The notes beneath the pieces are model-generated. The model saw nothing but the letters and a program-made list of their open reading frames with translations, was not told the origin of the DNA and searched no databases. A stretch of 64,000 nucleotides of DNA from contig OZ234499.1 of the NCBI GenBank assembly GCA_965153455.1, positions 14,566,271 to 14,630,270 on the forward strand. The letters are read 5' to 3'. The translations under genes were made by a program, and so were the position numbers. This stretch comes from Sphagnum compactum (Eukaryota > Bryophyta > Sphagnopsida > Sphagnales). Positions 40,371 through 54,734 of this stretch are shown piece after piece; position 1 is the first letter of the stretch; each line of letters starts with the position of its first letter.

Positions 40371-42975
40371 TGATGTGAAATAAACATGTGAAATTAAAAA
40401 AATTATTAAAAGTTGAACACCTTTGATGGTGTAATCCATTGATAAACACTTGGTTTATCATTGTGAAGGTTTGAGGTTCAATTATTTGTACTTACAACCT
40501 ATGTGCATGCTTAGAAGGCTAGGGTAAATAGGTTAGATTAAGGTAGTTTGGTGAGGCAGGGTGAAATTAGGTTAAGTAGGCTAGGTTAACACCTACTTAC
40601 CTAAAAACCTTTTTTAACCTACCAAAACCTATTTATTACCTACCTACTTATTTACCTACCTACCTACCTATTAATTTGAAAAATAATAATCTAAAAAATA
40701 ATTTTAATTTAGGTATAAGTTTGACTCAGTCAAATGGTTCACTATCTACCGGTTGAATAGTTAGTCATTTCATGACTTGTTCTTTAATCACATAAAAGAT
40801 TTGATTTTCAAAATACTTTTCTTGTTTTGAATTTTTATCAATCTTGTAGGCACAAAACAATTTTGCTTACTTAAGATTCATTCGACAATGATGATCAATC
40901 CTCCAATAATATGTTCCATGCTTGCCGTTGCTTATGAAACAAATTTGATGTCCTTAAATAATAGTAGTTCATGTGAACATTGATATTCAAAAGATCTTTA
41001 ATTCGCTTTTCATCTATTCCATATGAAAAATAGATTGAATTGAAAAATGTTAATCTAAAAGGACTGGAACCATTCAAGACCAAGAAATACAATTTTATAC
41101 AAGCTCAATGAACCTAGGTAAAAGAAAAATGAAGAAAAAAAGTTGAAAAACAGAACTTGGTAATGAAATTGACAAATCTAGTAATTGAAGCAATAGATCC
41201 CAAGAGTAGATGTAATCTCATGAATTACACCAATTGCAAAATGCACATATAATGAAATTGTTTAAACAATCAAGGAAAATATTAGGATTTGAGTAACGAA
41301 TGGGGTTTAGGGTGACATTTTATGTACCACAAGTTCTAGATATATGTGGTTCATAAAATGTCATTGCTGTGAAAGCCAAATACTCATGTTTAGTATGCAA
41401 TCCTCTCTTGAATACAAATGATCATAGTTGTAAACATAACTTGTCCATGGTTTATTAGTAATGCCGGAATAAAATCAAACATAGCCACGCAAATGAGAAA
41501 TAAAGTCCATGGATGAGAAAAGAGGGAAAAAAGTTGTTCTGCATATCGATAGAAAAAGTAACCAATCTGAGCAAAGAGAAGCATCTTGTATGTGAAAGAA
41601 AGCCTCCGAGTGAACACACAAAAACCAAGCACAACCCATGTACGAGTTTGTGGAAGCCTAGACCTGGAGAATGCTCCCCCCCAACCCTAAACCCAATGGC
41701 CATGCTTTACAAGAGTTCTAGGAATAAGTTTTAGGATTATAGAACCCATCCATGAATTTGTGGAATCACCCATACCAAGAGTTTGGATAACATACTTTGT
41801 AAGTAATGAATGAGCCCTGATAGGGTGAATGATTGGATCCTTACATGAGAAGACAAAAGGTCCACCACCACTATGACTACTTACATTTGGATTTCCTACC
41901 CATAACAGTCTGATGAGGTCAAAATGATTTCCTAACCTGAAAGCAAACTTGGGCATTTAAGACTACTTACTAGTCATGAGAGCCAATAGTGAATACACCC
42001 ACATGAATCTCCATCTCCTCAACCCAACCCACCTTAAGCTACTAAAATTATAACAGCACTTGGAAAGAGGGTTTACATACATGATAGGTTAACCAGGTGG
42101 AACCTTGGTGACTCGGGTTGTGGATCACAACCACAACTGAGTCACAATGGGTTTCCTATAGAAGGCCAATTCTCCCAAACCACGGTGCTTCATGCCACGC
42201 CCTTGATAACTTTGAAAAGCTCTCGATGAGTAGGGGTGCACTGACTTGGTTTGGGACTGCTTGGAGCTATGGTGTGGAAGCTATTGATTACTAAACCATT
42301 TTTTCAATGAAAACGAAATAAAATCAAAACTGAAAACTTTATTTAAATTTCGGGGCATTCTTGGTGTTGTTGGAAAGCCCTCGGCGATTCAAATTTAATA
42401 GAGTTTATTATTCACAATTTTCAGAGCTCAGGTGTGGAAGATATCATTTTGGAGTGGATTTTGTTGCTGGAAATTCAAACAAATTGCAAAAAATGGATTT
42501 GGAAGGAAAAATCAGTTGAGCCCTCAATGTATTCACATTGCCCAATTCACAAATTTTTCAATTCTGAAAATGTGAGAAAAAATAAAGAATGTGTTCACAC
42601 TTGGGCCAATGGCACAGGCTACACTAGTTTATATTATATCAACCAGGGTTAGTGCATGCAGTTTAATCACATTCCAAAACAGAATGGTATAAAACAGGAA
42701 CCAAGTATTCATCTAAATGGAGGCCTTTTGCATCCATGTCAAGACATCCATCTGATGAATTCAGGGTAGTAAGAGAGAAAAAAGTTCTCCATCTCTTATG
42801 TTTAAAAATATTTTATATGATTGTGGACCTCTAAATGATGTTTTACAATTTTTGCTAAGCACTTGTGGATGGGTGTTCCATTTTGCAAAACATCCACCAC
42901 AAGGTGTGTACCCCATATGGCAGGCTCCCTTGTGCATGGGGGAAATTTCAACTCAATACACTATCCACTCATCCT
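40370..42975. other. AT-rich spacer, no gene recognised
   Basis: CCTACCTA-type low complexity returns at 40590-40680. A tRNA-like stretch (40425-40510) may be a second copy of the 15650 segment. 41.2-42.3 kb is slightly richer in G+C and includes a hairpin at 42108. Short frames at 41.4-41.9 kb show no family similarity. Confidence 0.4.
42108..42145. repeat. 15-bp inverted repeat (hairpin)
   Basis: Left arm GTGACTCGGGTTGTGG (42108-42123) pairs with CCACAACTGAGTCAC (42131-42145) with one bulged base, around a 7-nt loop. It lies in spacer DNA with no gene next to it. Confidence 0.75.
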
Positions 42976-42978
42976 TTA

Positions 42979-43268
42979 CAGCATCTCCAGGGGTGCTCAG
43001 CACACTAAATCTGCTGTGGCTGGTAAAGGGCGCAACATCTCCGTGCACCTGCAGAAAAGAGTGTAATAAATGTGATCTAACTGCTTCTCAGTATCACTGT
43101 TTGGCGCATCATACTGATCGGTCCAGGTGGTTTGCTATTAGTAGTCCACCACCTATTTGCTGTCCCAATTTCAGTTTTAGGGGTGGGGTTGCAAAAGAGT
43201 ACATAATGAAACTTGGATGTGGAAAATAATTTTGCAGGGTCCCATACTGAGCATCGCTGGAGATGCTC
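42979..43268. mobile_element. MITE with ~20-bp terminal inverted repeats and TTA target duplication (copy 1)
   Basis: The left end reads CAGCATCTCCAGGGGTGCTC. The right end, complemented, reads GAGCATCTCCAGCGATGCTC, so 17 of 20 positions match. The element is flanked directly by TTA on both sides (42976-42978 and 43269-43271). About 290 bp long with no coding capacity. TIRs starting GAGCATCTCC with 3-bp TTA/TAA duplications fit Tourist-type elements moved by PIF/Harbinger transposase; the superfamily is inferred from the TSD and TIR only. Its interior aligns to the copy at 44358 (for example GCAGAAAAGAGTG and CAGGTGGTTTGCTATTAGTA). Confidence 0.85.
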
Positions 43269-43269
43269 T

Positions 43270-44180
43270 TATTTGTTATAAAGGCCCTGCTCTCGAGGCT
43301 TTTACCCTACACACAAAGCTTCCTTATGTGTTAAGACTTAAGTTGTTAAACATTTAACTTTTGATTCTAAAAGTTACGTTGAATCCACAAATTATCAAAA
43401 AAGCCCTTCACTTTATTTCAAGCCTTCACAACAAATTCAAATTTGGATCTTGCACCAAATTTGGTGCTGAGATTTTATGATAACCCGTTTTCATAACAAT
43501 AATATATTGGCTTTCAGAGGGTTCAATGAACTACATCAATTTAATTTAATACTCATGGTTAGTTCACACTTCATATCGAAATTTTGTAAGCATATATTTA
43601 AAATTTTGTGATTTTTGTCCAATATAAGTATTGGGTTGGTATCCAATTTTGACCAATATAGGCATTGGGCGGGTATCGGGCTAGTTCCCAGTTAGGAGTC
43701 ATGTGAAATACCCAATGGAGTGGGCTAATTGATTCCGTTCCACTCTAAAGGTTCTCTTGAGCCTAGTGTTTGAGACATAAGGGTATGAAGTGTATAGGTG
43801 GGGGTTTCAACAACTCCCACAAACCGATATATTGCCGGTTCTTTAACAAATAATCCTAGTTTTATTGAAAGGCCACCAGATTGGTTCATTAGCTTAAAAG
43901 CCCCTAATGTGGTAAATTAGTGGCTTTTCTGGGTTTTGAACACCCCGGGAACCACATATTTACCATAGTTACCCTCGCAGGGTGAAACACTGATTATATT
44001 ATTTGTAGAAATGTTAAAATTTTTGAATAATAACTTTTTCAAAGAACAAAAGTTTGTGAAGCAAAACAGAGAATCTATTAAAACCTTAAAATTGCTCTTT
44101 TTAAAACATGAAATCTTCAAATTGATCAATTCTTCAAGAGACGTGATGATGAAACTGCTCCTGCACTATACGGGGTATGT
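43270..44180. other. AT-rich spacer between two MITE copies
   Basis: No gene seen. Near 43620-43700 the phrase CCAATATA(A/G)G(T/C)ATTGGG is repeated twice in tandem. Frames near 44.0 kb on both strands are short and unassigned. Confidence 0.4.
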
Positions 44181-44181
44181 T

Positions 44182-44285
44182 CTAAACTTCTCACAAACCT
44201 ACCAAACTCCATTACACATTTATTTATTAGTTCACTCGAGATGGCTAAAAACAAAAATTCAACTATCAAATCCAGCAATTTCATT
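44182..44285. repeat. Dispersed repeat, copy 2 (partner at 6118)
   Basis: Shares TCTCACAAACCTACCAAA, TTAGTTCACTCGAGAT and AAATCCAGCAATTTC with 6118-6240 in the same order and orientation. It lies just left of the second MITE copy. Confidence 0.6.
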
Positions 44286-44357
44286 GGCCAATACATTTTT
44301 TCTTCACACCTACACACAAGCCTACTCAATACCCTCTACATATGATAAGTACACCAA

Positions 44358-44745
44358 GAGCATCTCCAGCGGTGCTCAATATATGATCTGCACAGTAAAA
44401 TTAGTTGAAGAAAACTCAAAATGTACCGGTTTGGCTCAGGAAAATGGTTTTGGCTCAGCATAATTCTAGACCTTCCCGTGGCTGGTACAAGGCGCAGCAA
44501 CCTTGCGAAGCTGCAGAAAAGAGTGCAATAAATACGATCCGATTGCAGCTCAGTGTTTCTGATTGGCCGCCCATCATACTGATTGGTTCAGGTGGTTTGC
44601 TATTAGTAGTCACCCACCCACCTTATTCGCTGTCCCAGTTTCAATTTTATGGATGGGGTTGAAAAACAAAAAAGTAAGTAACTAAACTTGGATGTGAAAA
44701 ATATTTTTTTGCACGGTCACATATTGAGCACCACTGGAGATGCTC
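44358..44745. mobile_element. MITE with ~20-bp terminal inverted repeats (copy 2)
   Basis: The left end is GAGCATCTCCAGCGGTGCTC and the right end complement is GAGCATCTCCAGTGGTGCTC, one mismatch in 20. The flanks are CAA (44355-44357) and TAA (44746-44748), a 3-bp duplication with one change. At 388 bp it is about 100 bp longer than copy 1. The difference lies in a stretch after the left TIR (about 44390-44475) that contains GGCTCAGGAAAATGG. Non-coding; same family as 42979-43268 and the remnant at 56590. Confidence 0.85.
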
Positions 44746-44879
44746 TAATATTACAACCCTTGTCTGTATACCCTACTCTTGTCCGTATAGTATACGGATA
44801 AGGGTTAAAAAGGTTGGGGTAAGATTGTGTCTCCAGAGTAAATTCCAACGTACATATTTTTTAATACGTACAAAAGTTA

Positions 44880-45972
44880 AAAATACATACGTAACGGTAG
44901 CCTCGGAAAAAGAAATGATTGATTCAAAGGGAAGAGAACACAAACCGAGCATCATCGTCTGTTACGTATCCCACGTACGGCGCAGATCCAGCCACGCGCG
45001 TTGATAGGGACCGCCAGCGGGTTGTGTGGGTAGGTAGTTACAGCGGGTACTTGTAGGGACCTAGGTAGGTACCTACTCGGCGGGTCGTTGTCGCGCTTCT
45101 TCGGATCTCTCTGGCTCTTTGGTGCGCCGTTGCGCGCGCACTCCATCCATCTCTCTCTCTCTCTCTCTCTCCGTGTCTCTCTCTCGATCGATTTTTCTCG
45201 CATTGGTGTTGTGATCCGCAACCTAAGAAGTGGAGGTGCGTGGTAAGCAAGTTAGGGCGTTGTTGTAGTTTGAGAGCAGGAACATTCGTATTGTCTTTTG
45301 TGCTTTGTGGCTTCTGTTTTATGTTGTTCTGTATTTGGTTCTATTGTTTTGTATTATTGTGTTATTAATCGTTGCAAATCATTTTTGGAATTTTCTTTGT
45401 TTGTTGTTGTGCCCTTGTTGGAAATGGACGGTTGCAGGCTCTAATTTTGTTTAGATGTCGTCCAAATTTGTTTTTTTCTTTGTTTGGATTTTGCAGTGGT
45501 ACTGACTGATTTTGTATACTGAGGGAGAGAAAGCCGTGAGGCTACTGATTGGGGGATGTTGTTTTCTTCTTCGTTGGAGGTTGTCGTTGTTGCAGATTTG
45601 GTGCAGGAGTCCTTCTCGTTTCTTTCTGGAAAACCATCGCGGTTTTGTTTTCTTTCGTGGAACTGCTTCTGAGCACAGCATTCTGTTCGTCCTAGTCACA
45701 GGAAGCGTACATTTCTGCGTGGAGGCTATTGAACAGGTGCATCCTTATGTGCTTCCTTTTTGGCTTCATTCTCCTTTCTTCCCTTTGCATCAGGCATGTG
45801 ACCTCTCTCATTTTCCTCTCTAGCTGTATTGTGCTACACATTGTAACGACAGAAGACTATTGATTGTAGTCTGTATTATCAGCGAGAGACTGCCTTCTGT
45901 GTGTAATTGCCGAGTGTCACTGCAACTTAGGTGGATACTGACTGCATTGACAGCGGTGGAGTAGCAAGAGCA
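44880..45972 (+). promoter_or_regulatory. Promoter and 5' leader of the LC8 gene
   Basis: GC-richer DNA begins near 44940. A CT run (about 45150-45172) and CTCTCTCTCGATCGATTT follow, as is common in plant leaders. TTTGCAG at about 45490 and ATTGACAG ending at 45953 look like intron acceptors, so the leader probably holds one or more introns. Open frames here (for example 45512-45823) are not conserved. The transcription start is not resolved. Confidence 0.45.
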
Positions 45973-48081
<2,109 letters not shown>

Positions 48082-49683
48082 AGAAGAGAACCACAACAGG
48101 CTCCTTTCATAGGGTCTTTCCAGCATATGGAGTTTATGAACTGGAAAACCTGGAAACCTGTGGCACATACAACAGCTCTTACTGATGCTTTTCCCACAGC
48201 AACATTGGACATTGGAATGAGATCCTCTCTGCCTGCTCTCTTTTCTCTTGTACTTTTTGGAGGCTCATAATCTGCCAACCAGATGTATGGTTTTTATGTA
48301 AGGGTCAGGGATTAGGAGGGTGACCCTGGTCCACTGGCCTAAGAAATGGCAGTAATTCTACAGCCAGCCACAGGGATGTTGGGGGGGGGGGGGGAAGGGT
48401 TTTTTCTTATTGTTCATGATGTAACATTAATTCTTTTGGATATGAGTGCTTTAACCCGATTGTATGTGTTGCTTTCTTCAATTCAGTGAGGACATAAGTT
48501 GCTATATTGGAACCACTCCACTCATAACAGGTTGTAGGAAAGCTCTGGTAGTGTCTTCAGAAAGCTGTGTAGGCGGCAATGATCAACTCTATTATGTGGG
48601 AATATTATGGCAAAGGGCAGGAAATGTTTTCCTGTGTGAATAATTCACCCAGCCAGCTCCTGTATACTATCCATCTACATGCATCTACTTCTCTAGTAGC
48701 CACCTATTGTCCTACATACCTACCTACTTTTGAACCTTCCGGCCTAGCTGTTACAGGATAGTTTACACGATGGCCCAAGTGTGATCAGGACCATGATGAT
48801 AGGACTCAATTGTGAAAAGAATTTTTTTAAATTTTAATTGAACTCTCAGTGATAAAAAGTTACTCGGAATTCAATATCTCCACCAACCTTACCACTTTAG
48901 GTCTAAAAATTATGGAATAACCGTAAAAAAGATATTGCAATTTTGGGCATGCTCTTCCTACTGCACAAAAGCTCGTTTTCAGCAGTAGGAAGAAGCATGC
49001 CCAAAATTGTAATATCCTAAAACAATGAATTTTGATTTTGTTTGAATTTCCTTCGACAAAATTTAACTATTCAAATAACTCTTGCACTGTAGGTCTAAAG
49101 TCCAACCACCTTGTTGCACCCTACTACTCATCAAGGGCTTTCCAACTGGGCTAAAGAGCATGGCAGAGGGTATTGTGGTTTGGGAGTTCTCAGCATGACA
49201 AAGACATTAAACAAACAACCTTCGTTAATAGATAGATAGATATGGTCGTAACAAGTTCAATGGTCTCTACACTTTTTGGTGATTGTTCTTCACAGGTTTG
49301 GAGGCCTGCTCCGGATCACTATGGCAAAAAAAACTGAACATCCATTTGAAAAAATGTCACGACTTTTTTTTCTGAGGGCAAATTCATGCCCAGAACATTT
49401 TTTCACACATCAATTACCCTAAGCTCAGATGGCAGATGCTCAAACTCATATGAAAACTGCACAAATACTTGGACACCATCACAACTCCTGACAGTGTTGT
49501 AAAACTTCACTACTGCTCACTGCCAGTTGCAAAACCAGTTGCAAAACCTATAGAGAACCACACTCAACTGGAAGCAGGGTGAGAAACCACTATTTACTCT
49601 TGTGGATCAGATTGGCATTGGATCTTGCATTGACCAGCAAATCTTGACCTCTGTAGCAGGTGTCACAGCAGACATTAGGAACC
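48082..49683. other. Spacer between LC8 and the folate-receptor-like gene (convergent 3' ends)
   Basis: Probably holds the LC8 3' UTR from 48082. A long G run (48378-48393) and a strong hairpin (48931-49016) are the only marked structures. A TAGATAGATAGATA run is at 49229. No gene recognised. Confidence 0.45.
48931..49016. repeat. Near-perfect 34-bp hairpin (pre-miRNA-like or tiny foldback element)
   Basis: The left arm is 48931-48964 (starting GATATTGCAATTTTGGGC and ending CTTCCTACTGC). The right arm is 48982-49016 (GCAGTAGGAAGAAGCATG to TTGTAATATC). The arms pair over the full 34 bp with one G-U pair and one single-base bulge, and the 17-nt loop can pair further (AAAA with TTTT). It lies about 850 bp downstream of the LC8 stop codon. 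No target duplication is obvious. Confidence 0.85.
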
Positions 49684-52062
49684 TCAGTTCTTTTTAGTGG
49701 CTCTTGCTGTAGCAGATTTTGCCAACACTTGGCGGCGCTCCTTTTGTTCTTGCAGAGCCTTTGCTCTAAGAAACAATGCATTTCTCTTGTGGCGTGAATT
49801 TGAACTTCTCCGCCTGCACACAACAACAATTCACTGCCTCATAATATTCCAGTCCTTAAACCAATTCAGGAAGGTTCTCAGTTGTGATTGTGCAGACACG
49901 TTGGCAAGTCAAGTTGGCAAGCGGATAATGTGGATGCGGAAAAGATAACTGCAATCAACACTCTCTGATGCATCTACAGTACCAAGTGAAAGCTGCAAAA
50001 AGTTTGTCCACTATCCACAAACGTAGAGAGAATCTCTTGCTGCAGGTGGGACACTCAGATGCTGCATTGCTTCACATCACTCTTGTTTAGTAAGATTTGT
50101 CTACTCTTAACTTTGAGGATAAGGCCACTTGGAGTTCTCAACTTCTTAATTATGCCTGCCCACTCAAGCAGGACCATTGATGCAAGGCATTTCATTTTTT
50201 TTGAGTGAGATAGAGATGAACCTGAGGAATACAGCTCCAGCTGTCAAGACAAAACCACCGATTGCCCATAGCACCATCTCAGGAACTTCAAGGTGCTCTA
50301 TCCAATCATTCAGCATGTTCAGGAGTGAGTTGCTGGGACGGTCCTTATCAATCCCTCTCCTGGATGCAGGTTTGGCATCAGTCACTGCTGTCAAAGACTC
50401 TGGCTTACCATCATAACACAGTAATTGTGCTCTACTTCCAATCCTTGTGTCCAAGCCCTCCAAACGGAACCCTGTCAGGATGCAGAAGTCTGAGCTGTTG
50501 GATGCCCATTCCCTTGCCCGTGCACACACAGTATCACGACCTCCACATGGCACAAGATTCTGTTCCCTCCATTCCCCCCCTCCCACTCATTATGCTCTCT
50601 TCATAGTGCAATGACCATGATATAAAAGATGCTTTTCTTCCTTTCTTTGACTTACTGGTTCTTTGGGTGCACATGATGTCTTCAATCGCACAGTGCACCC
50701 AGGTTCATAAAATCTATAGACACTGTGTCAAGCAAACTGTCCATAGGGACAGATCACCAAGGAGGTGGTAAAGATACAGTGCCAGAATTAATGCAAGGTT
50801 TGAGGGCAAGGAAGATCTGAAGTACCTGATGGATGGGATCTGCCGAGAAATAAGCATCAGAACAGGCAGCAAACAAGGAGTCGCACAAGGAAGCACAAAG
50901 AAGAGGAGGTCCAGGTGACACCCCAATGCGTGGGTCACAAATAGAGCACTCTAAGACCTCCCACAGTGACAGGCACTCAGGGCTGGCCTCGCCACCTGTG
51001 GCCAGTCTTGCTAGTAATGCCAAAGCAGCATTCGTCTGGAGAGAACTGCAGCATGTTTGCTTCCGGTAAAATCTACAGAGTGTCAAATCTTCAGAACCTT
51101 TATACACCTTTCTTGGAGGGCGGCCCTCAAGTTGAAAACGGGGAAAGCGGCTACCTTGTGAAACACAAGTGCCCCTCTCCTGCCCTGCACACATTTCAGC
51201 TCGGACTCATGATGTCATTTCTCTGTAACATATCAGAGCACCAGGTCATATTTTAAGAACAATCACAGCTTGCCATAGACACCTCTCTGTTGCTCTTCTG
51301 GTCTAGTTATCACCACCGCAAAGATGTCAGGTAGAGTTCTCTCAAACTCTACAGCATCTTGACCTAAGGCATTCTTCTCTCTAATCCACTGAGGAGTTTC
51401 ACAATTGATTAGTTAGAAAACCTTTCGAAGACATACTCTCTTCCTCCTCCTCCATTTAGTCTCCACAATGTTCCCGCACATGCGATCCTTGGATTGATTG
51501 AAATCACATGGAATTGATCTGCAAACTGCAGACAACATGCAAGGGTTCCGAACCCTTGGTGGAGGGTTCCAAACCCTTGGTGGATACTACAGTTTAGCTT
51601 GGGTAGACGTAATTTTTCTGGAGCGAATTGAGTCCAGAACATGAGCTAATCTGTGCAAAACAAAGAGACAACAATATCTGTTTCAAAGCCAGAGATTGTT
51701 GGAGCAAGCGATTTGTTTTTTGGTCCCCCTTGTCGAACGAAGCCATCATCACTTTGCTCGAAAATACAGGCAGCAGTTGTTGTAGCAGATTCACATTGCA
51801 TAAAGAACGTGTCCTCGCAATATGAACGTGTGTCCTGGCTCTTGCTGAAAGAAAACCCTAATCCAAGCTTGGCAATGAACTATATAGAGAGATGGTGCAA
51901 AACACAGAGATCTGCACAACAGCAAAGGGAAGAGCATTGACCTGCAGAGGTGGCGGCGACGACAACCACGTAGTAACAATAAGAGAGGAGAGACGAAGCA
52001 AGTGCGAGGGAGAAGAGTAGACGGGACGGCAGCAGTCCTGGTCGCGATACTAGCGTCGTCAT
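49684..52062 (-). CDS. Folate-receptor-like (Folate_rec family) single-pass membrane protein
   Basis: Exons on minus 52062-51942, 51184-50826, 50559-50222 and 49813-49684 join in phase to 948 nt, 315 residues plus TGA. Residues 1-44 form a long signal peptide (LLFSLALASSLLSYCYYVVV). Residues about 45-205 are Cys-rich and match the plant relatives of animal folate receptors: SRFPRFQLEGRPPRK, DLTLCRFYRKQTCC, ECLSLWEVLECSICDPRIGV, PPLLCASLCDSLFAACSDAY, PCGGRDTVCARAREW. A linker, one membrane span (about 255-272, MVLWAIGGFVLTAGAVFL) and a basic 43-residue tail follow. Inferred topology: Cys-rich domain in the lumen or outside the cell, tail in the cytosol. Animal relatives bind folate; I cannot say whether this one does, and the plant proteins are uncharacterised to my knowledge. 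Start: first ATG of the signal-peptide frame. Confidence 0.88.
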
Positions 52063-54035
52063 CGCTACCACCGTTTAAGAAGGCACCAACGACAGCAACT
52101 CCTTCGAGTCGCGACTGTTATTATCGCTTGCTGCTGCTGCTATATCCCAAATTCGGCAACAATGAAACCATCCTAAATACTTACACCGTTGTAAAGATGG
52201 GGCAGAGAAACAAGTGAGAAACAACAAACAATGCTCCAAATCTTCTCCGAATGGACCGCTTCAAAACATACACGGAAAGATGGTACCGACTCCACTGGAC
52301 GGACAATGAAAAGGAGCTCGATCGCTCGTTGGTGATTGACTGTGGAATCGACGGGAGACCTAGAGTGTTTGAGAGCGCTGTATTGGCAAAGAACTCTAGC
52401 GTCGTCGTCAATGATACAACACCGTTTGACAATTGCCAAATCCTCCTTCGTAATAGAAGAAGAAGAAACTTGCCGAAGTTTCTCAATGTAAACTAGAGAG
52501 AGATGCCTGTAGAGGATTTGCTGCCGTTGCAAGCGCTGCTTTCTTCTTTGGAGAATGGGCTTGTTTCCTGTTCTCTCAGCTTTGGTTATCGTTGTTTGCT
52601 TACCCCAGAGTTGAAGACTGAGGAGACCATGAGACTGACGCAGAACAAGTTCAATTTAAATCACACTAAGGATTTGAGTTGGTAAGAGATGACAAGAGTA
52701 CCAGAAGTGCTGGCTAGAAGCAGCTGATTCTCACATCTTTGCTTGATTGTGCTACCTGAAGCAGGTGAATTTTGCAAGGTCAGGGCAAGAACTTCATTGT
52801 AACATCTAGTTAGGCTGGAATTATTCACTGCTCTTGTTGTGGAGTGAAGTCTGCATTTCTTTGCAAAGTAGAATAGTCCTCCAATTTGCATCTTCTGTGG
52901 TGCTTTGAGATCTCTATGTTAGCCATGAAGTAGGGTGACCATTGAAATTACTCTCCCAAGACCTTTGCCACAACAGCCACCTGATGCAAAAGATTCATGA
53001 GAAGACTATAAGGTATGTTTCTCCTTCCAGACACATGAGCGTTGCTTCTCATGAGCATTTGTCTGGAATGACACATTAGCTTCTCGAAGTTTTTCCACTA
53101 TCTTCCAGCTATCTCGTAAACTATCATCTGAAGTCATGCACATTCTCCCTTATTACTACCAGCTCAATCCACATTGAAACTTGCCAAACAATCCAATACT
53201 GGAAGTTACCAACTTGCTCATGTAAATAAACTTACATGCCACTGGCAAGAATGCTCTCTCTATATCCAGTAGTTATCTCTCATACTACGATACCAGGACC
53301 CTGAACTCCTCTGACGACTAACCAATTATTCTGAGGTAGACCAATTTACACCTACTGAGCAGTGGTGAAAAAATGTGGCCCTATCATCTTCTTCTGAAAC
53401 TTCCAAGAAAGATTATGGGATTGACCTGTGTGTCCCAATCGCTCTGGCAGCACATTTGCCAAGCAGACCTGGACCCCAAAATTCAAAGCTGCAGAAAACG
53501 TCTGTCGTGGAACTTCTTGGCTGATTGCAGTGTCTCATCAGGAATTATGTTAGCAATGGTGCTGCCAGGAGGAGATTGAACTGAAGTGAGGTTTCCAGAA
53601 TTGGCAACTGCTGCATCCATGCTTGTTGAAGATGGTAACCCACTCACTTGTGGAGGTAGTGCCTTCACTTCTGCAGCACACCAACCCACAAAAGAATTTG
53701 ATTCACAAATTTACTCCTGAATTGAGTGGTTTGAACTGGCAACTTTTCAAGGAGGACAAAATGGAGCAGAAGAAGCAGCAGACCAAAAGAACTACTCAAT
53801 TTCTCCTGATTATGAGTTGTAATTATGCTTTCTCCTGCCAGACAGACATCTTGCTGGGAGGGTTGCAATTAACCTCCGAATTGTTGATGGAAACTGATGT
53901 TCAGAAATTCATAACCCTATTGACAACTATATATCTATGGAATTGCAGAGAAAACTCCACAACTTGGAAGTGACTTGACAATGAGTGCAATCATAGTCTT
54001 ATGAGCATCACTCACAAAGTGTGAGATCATCACCT

Positions 54036-54240
54036 TCATAACAAATATCAGTGACAAGCTGCCATGACTACCCACTGACTTCATTAGCTCCCAATGGGGG
54101 GTGTAGATAAGCACATAATAATCCACCCAAAATTTGGTTCTTCTGACAGAAACTGTATCCTGAGTTTCTGTCCCATTTCTGGGAGCAAGGGAAGACTCAG
54201 TCATGCCTGTTGGCTATGGCCAGATTCAAATCTCTGTGGC
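54036..54240. repeat. Diverged duplicate, copy 1
   Basis: Shares CCCACTGACTTCATTAG, then CTGAGTTTCTGTC, then AAGACTCAGTCATG with the segment at 54735-54870, in the same order and orientation. Copy 1 is longer because of extra sequence between the blocks. Confidence 0.7.
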
Positions 54241-54734
54241 TCAAACTTCCTATCCTGACCTTATGGCCATTGTCTTGACTGGGACAATCACCAACAGCTC
54301 AATTTGATCAGCCATGATGATTCTCTAACCAATGTACTTGTATGGATACTGACTAAACAAATGCTATGGCAATGCCAACAGCATTCTCAAGCCATCGACT
54401 CAAGTAGCCAGACTCTAGCACAGGACAAATGAAGAGAACCTCGGACCACAAAACCGAGTAAAGGAAGTGATATCAAGGGGTCTGAATGTAACATGGCAAG
54501 AAGGACAAACTGCAAGAGTATAACAACCATACCATAGTTAATAACTGTTATGAGAATCAAATCTCCATTCTCATGATTAAGAAAGCCAGAACAAGGATGA
54601 AACTTTTCCTTGAACGGCTTCCAGATAAGGACTCAAGAACCAGGAAGAAGAAACACACAGAAGGATAGAACTAAAACCCAAAAAAAGATTAGCAATATCT
54701 TGTTCAAGGACCGTCAACAGTAACATGTATAATA

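Noticed and set aside
41390-41956. Several overlapping frames at 41.4-41.9 kb considered as a gene
   Set aside because: No motif, no conserved splice structure, and frames on both strands of similar length.
52173-52532. Overlapping frames on both strands upstream of the folate-receptor-like gene
   Set aside because: No recognisable similarity on either strand; they probably result from mirrored codon bias in a leader region.
53483-53689. Minus frame rich in Ser, Ala and Pro, considered as an exon of the small membrane gene
   Set aside because: A nearer, stronger, in-phase acceptor ends the gene at 55500, and no splice path to this frame could be fitted.
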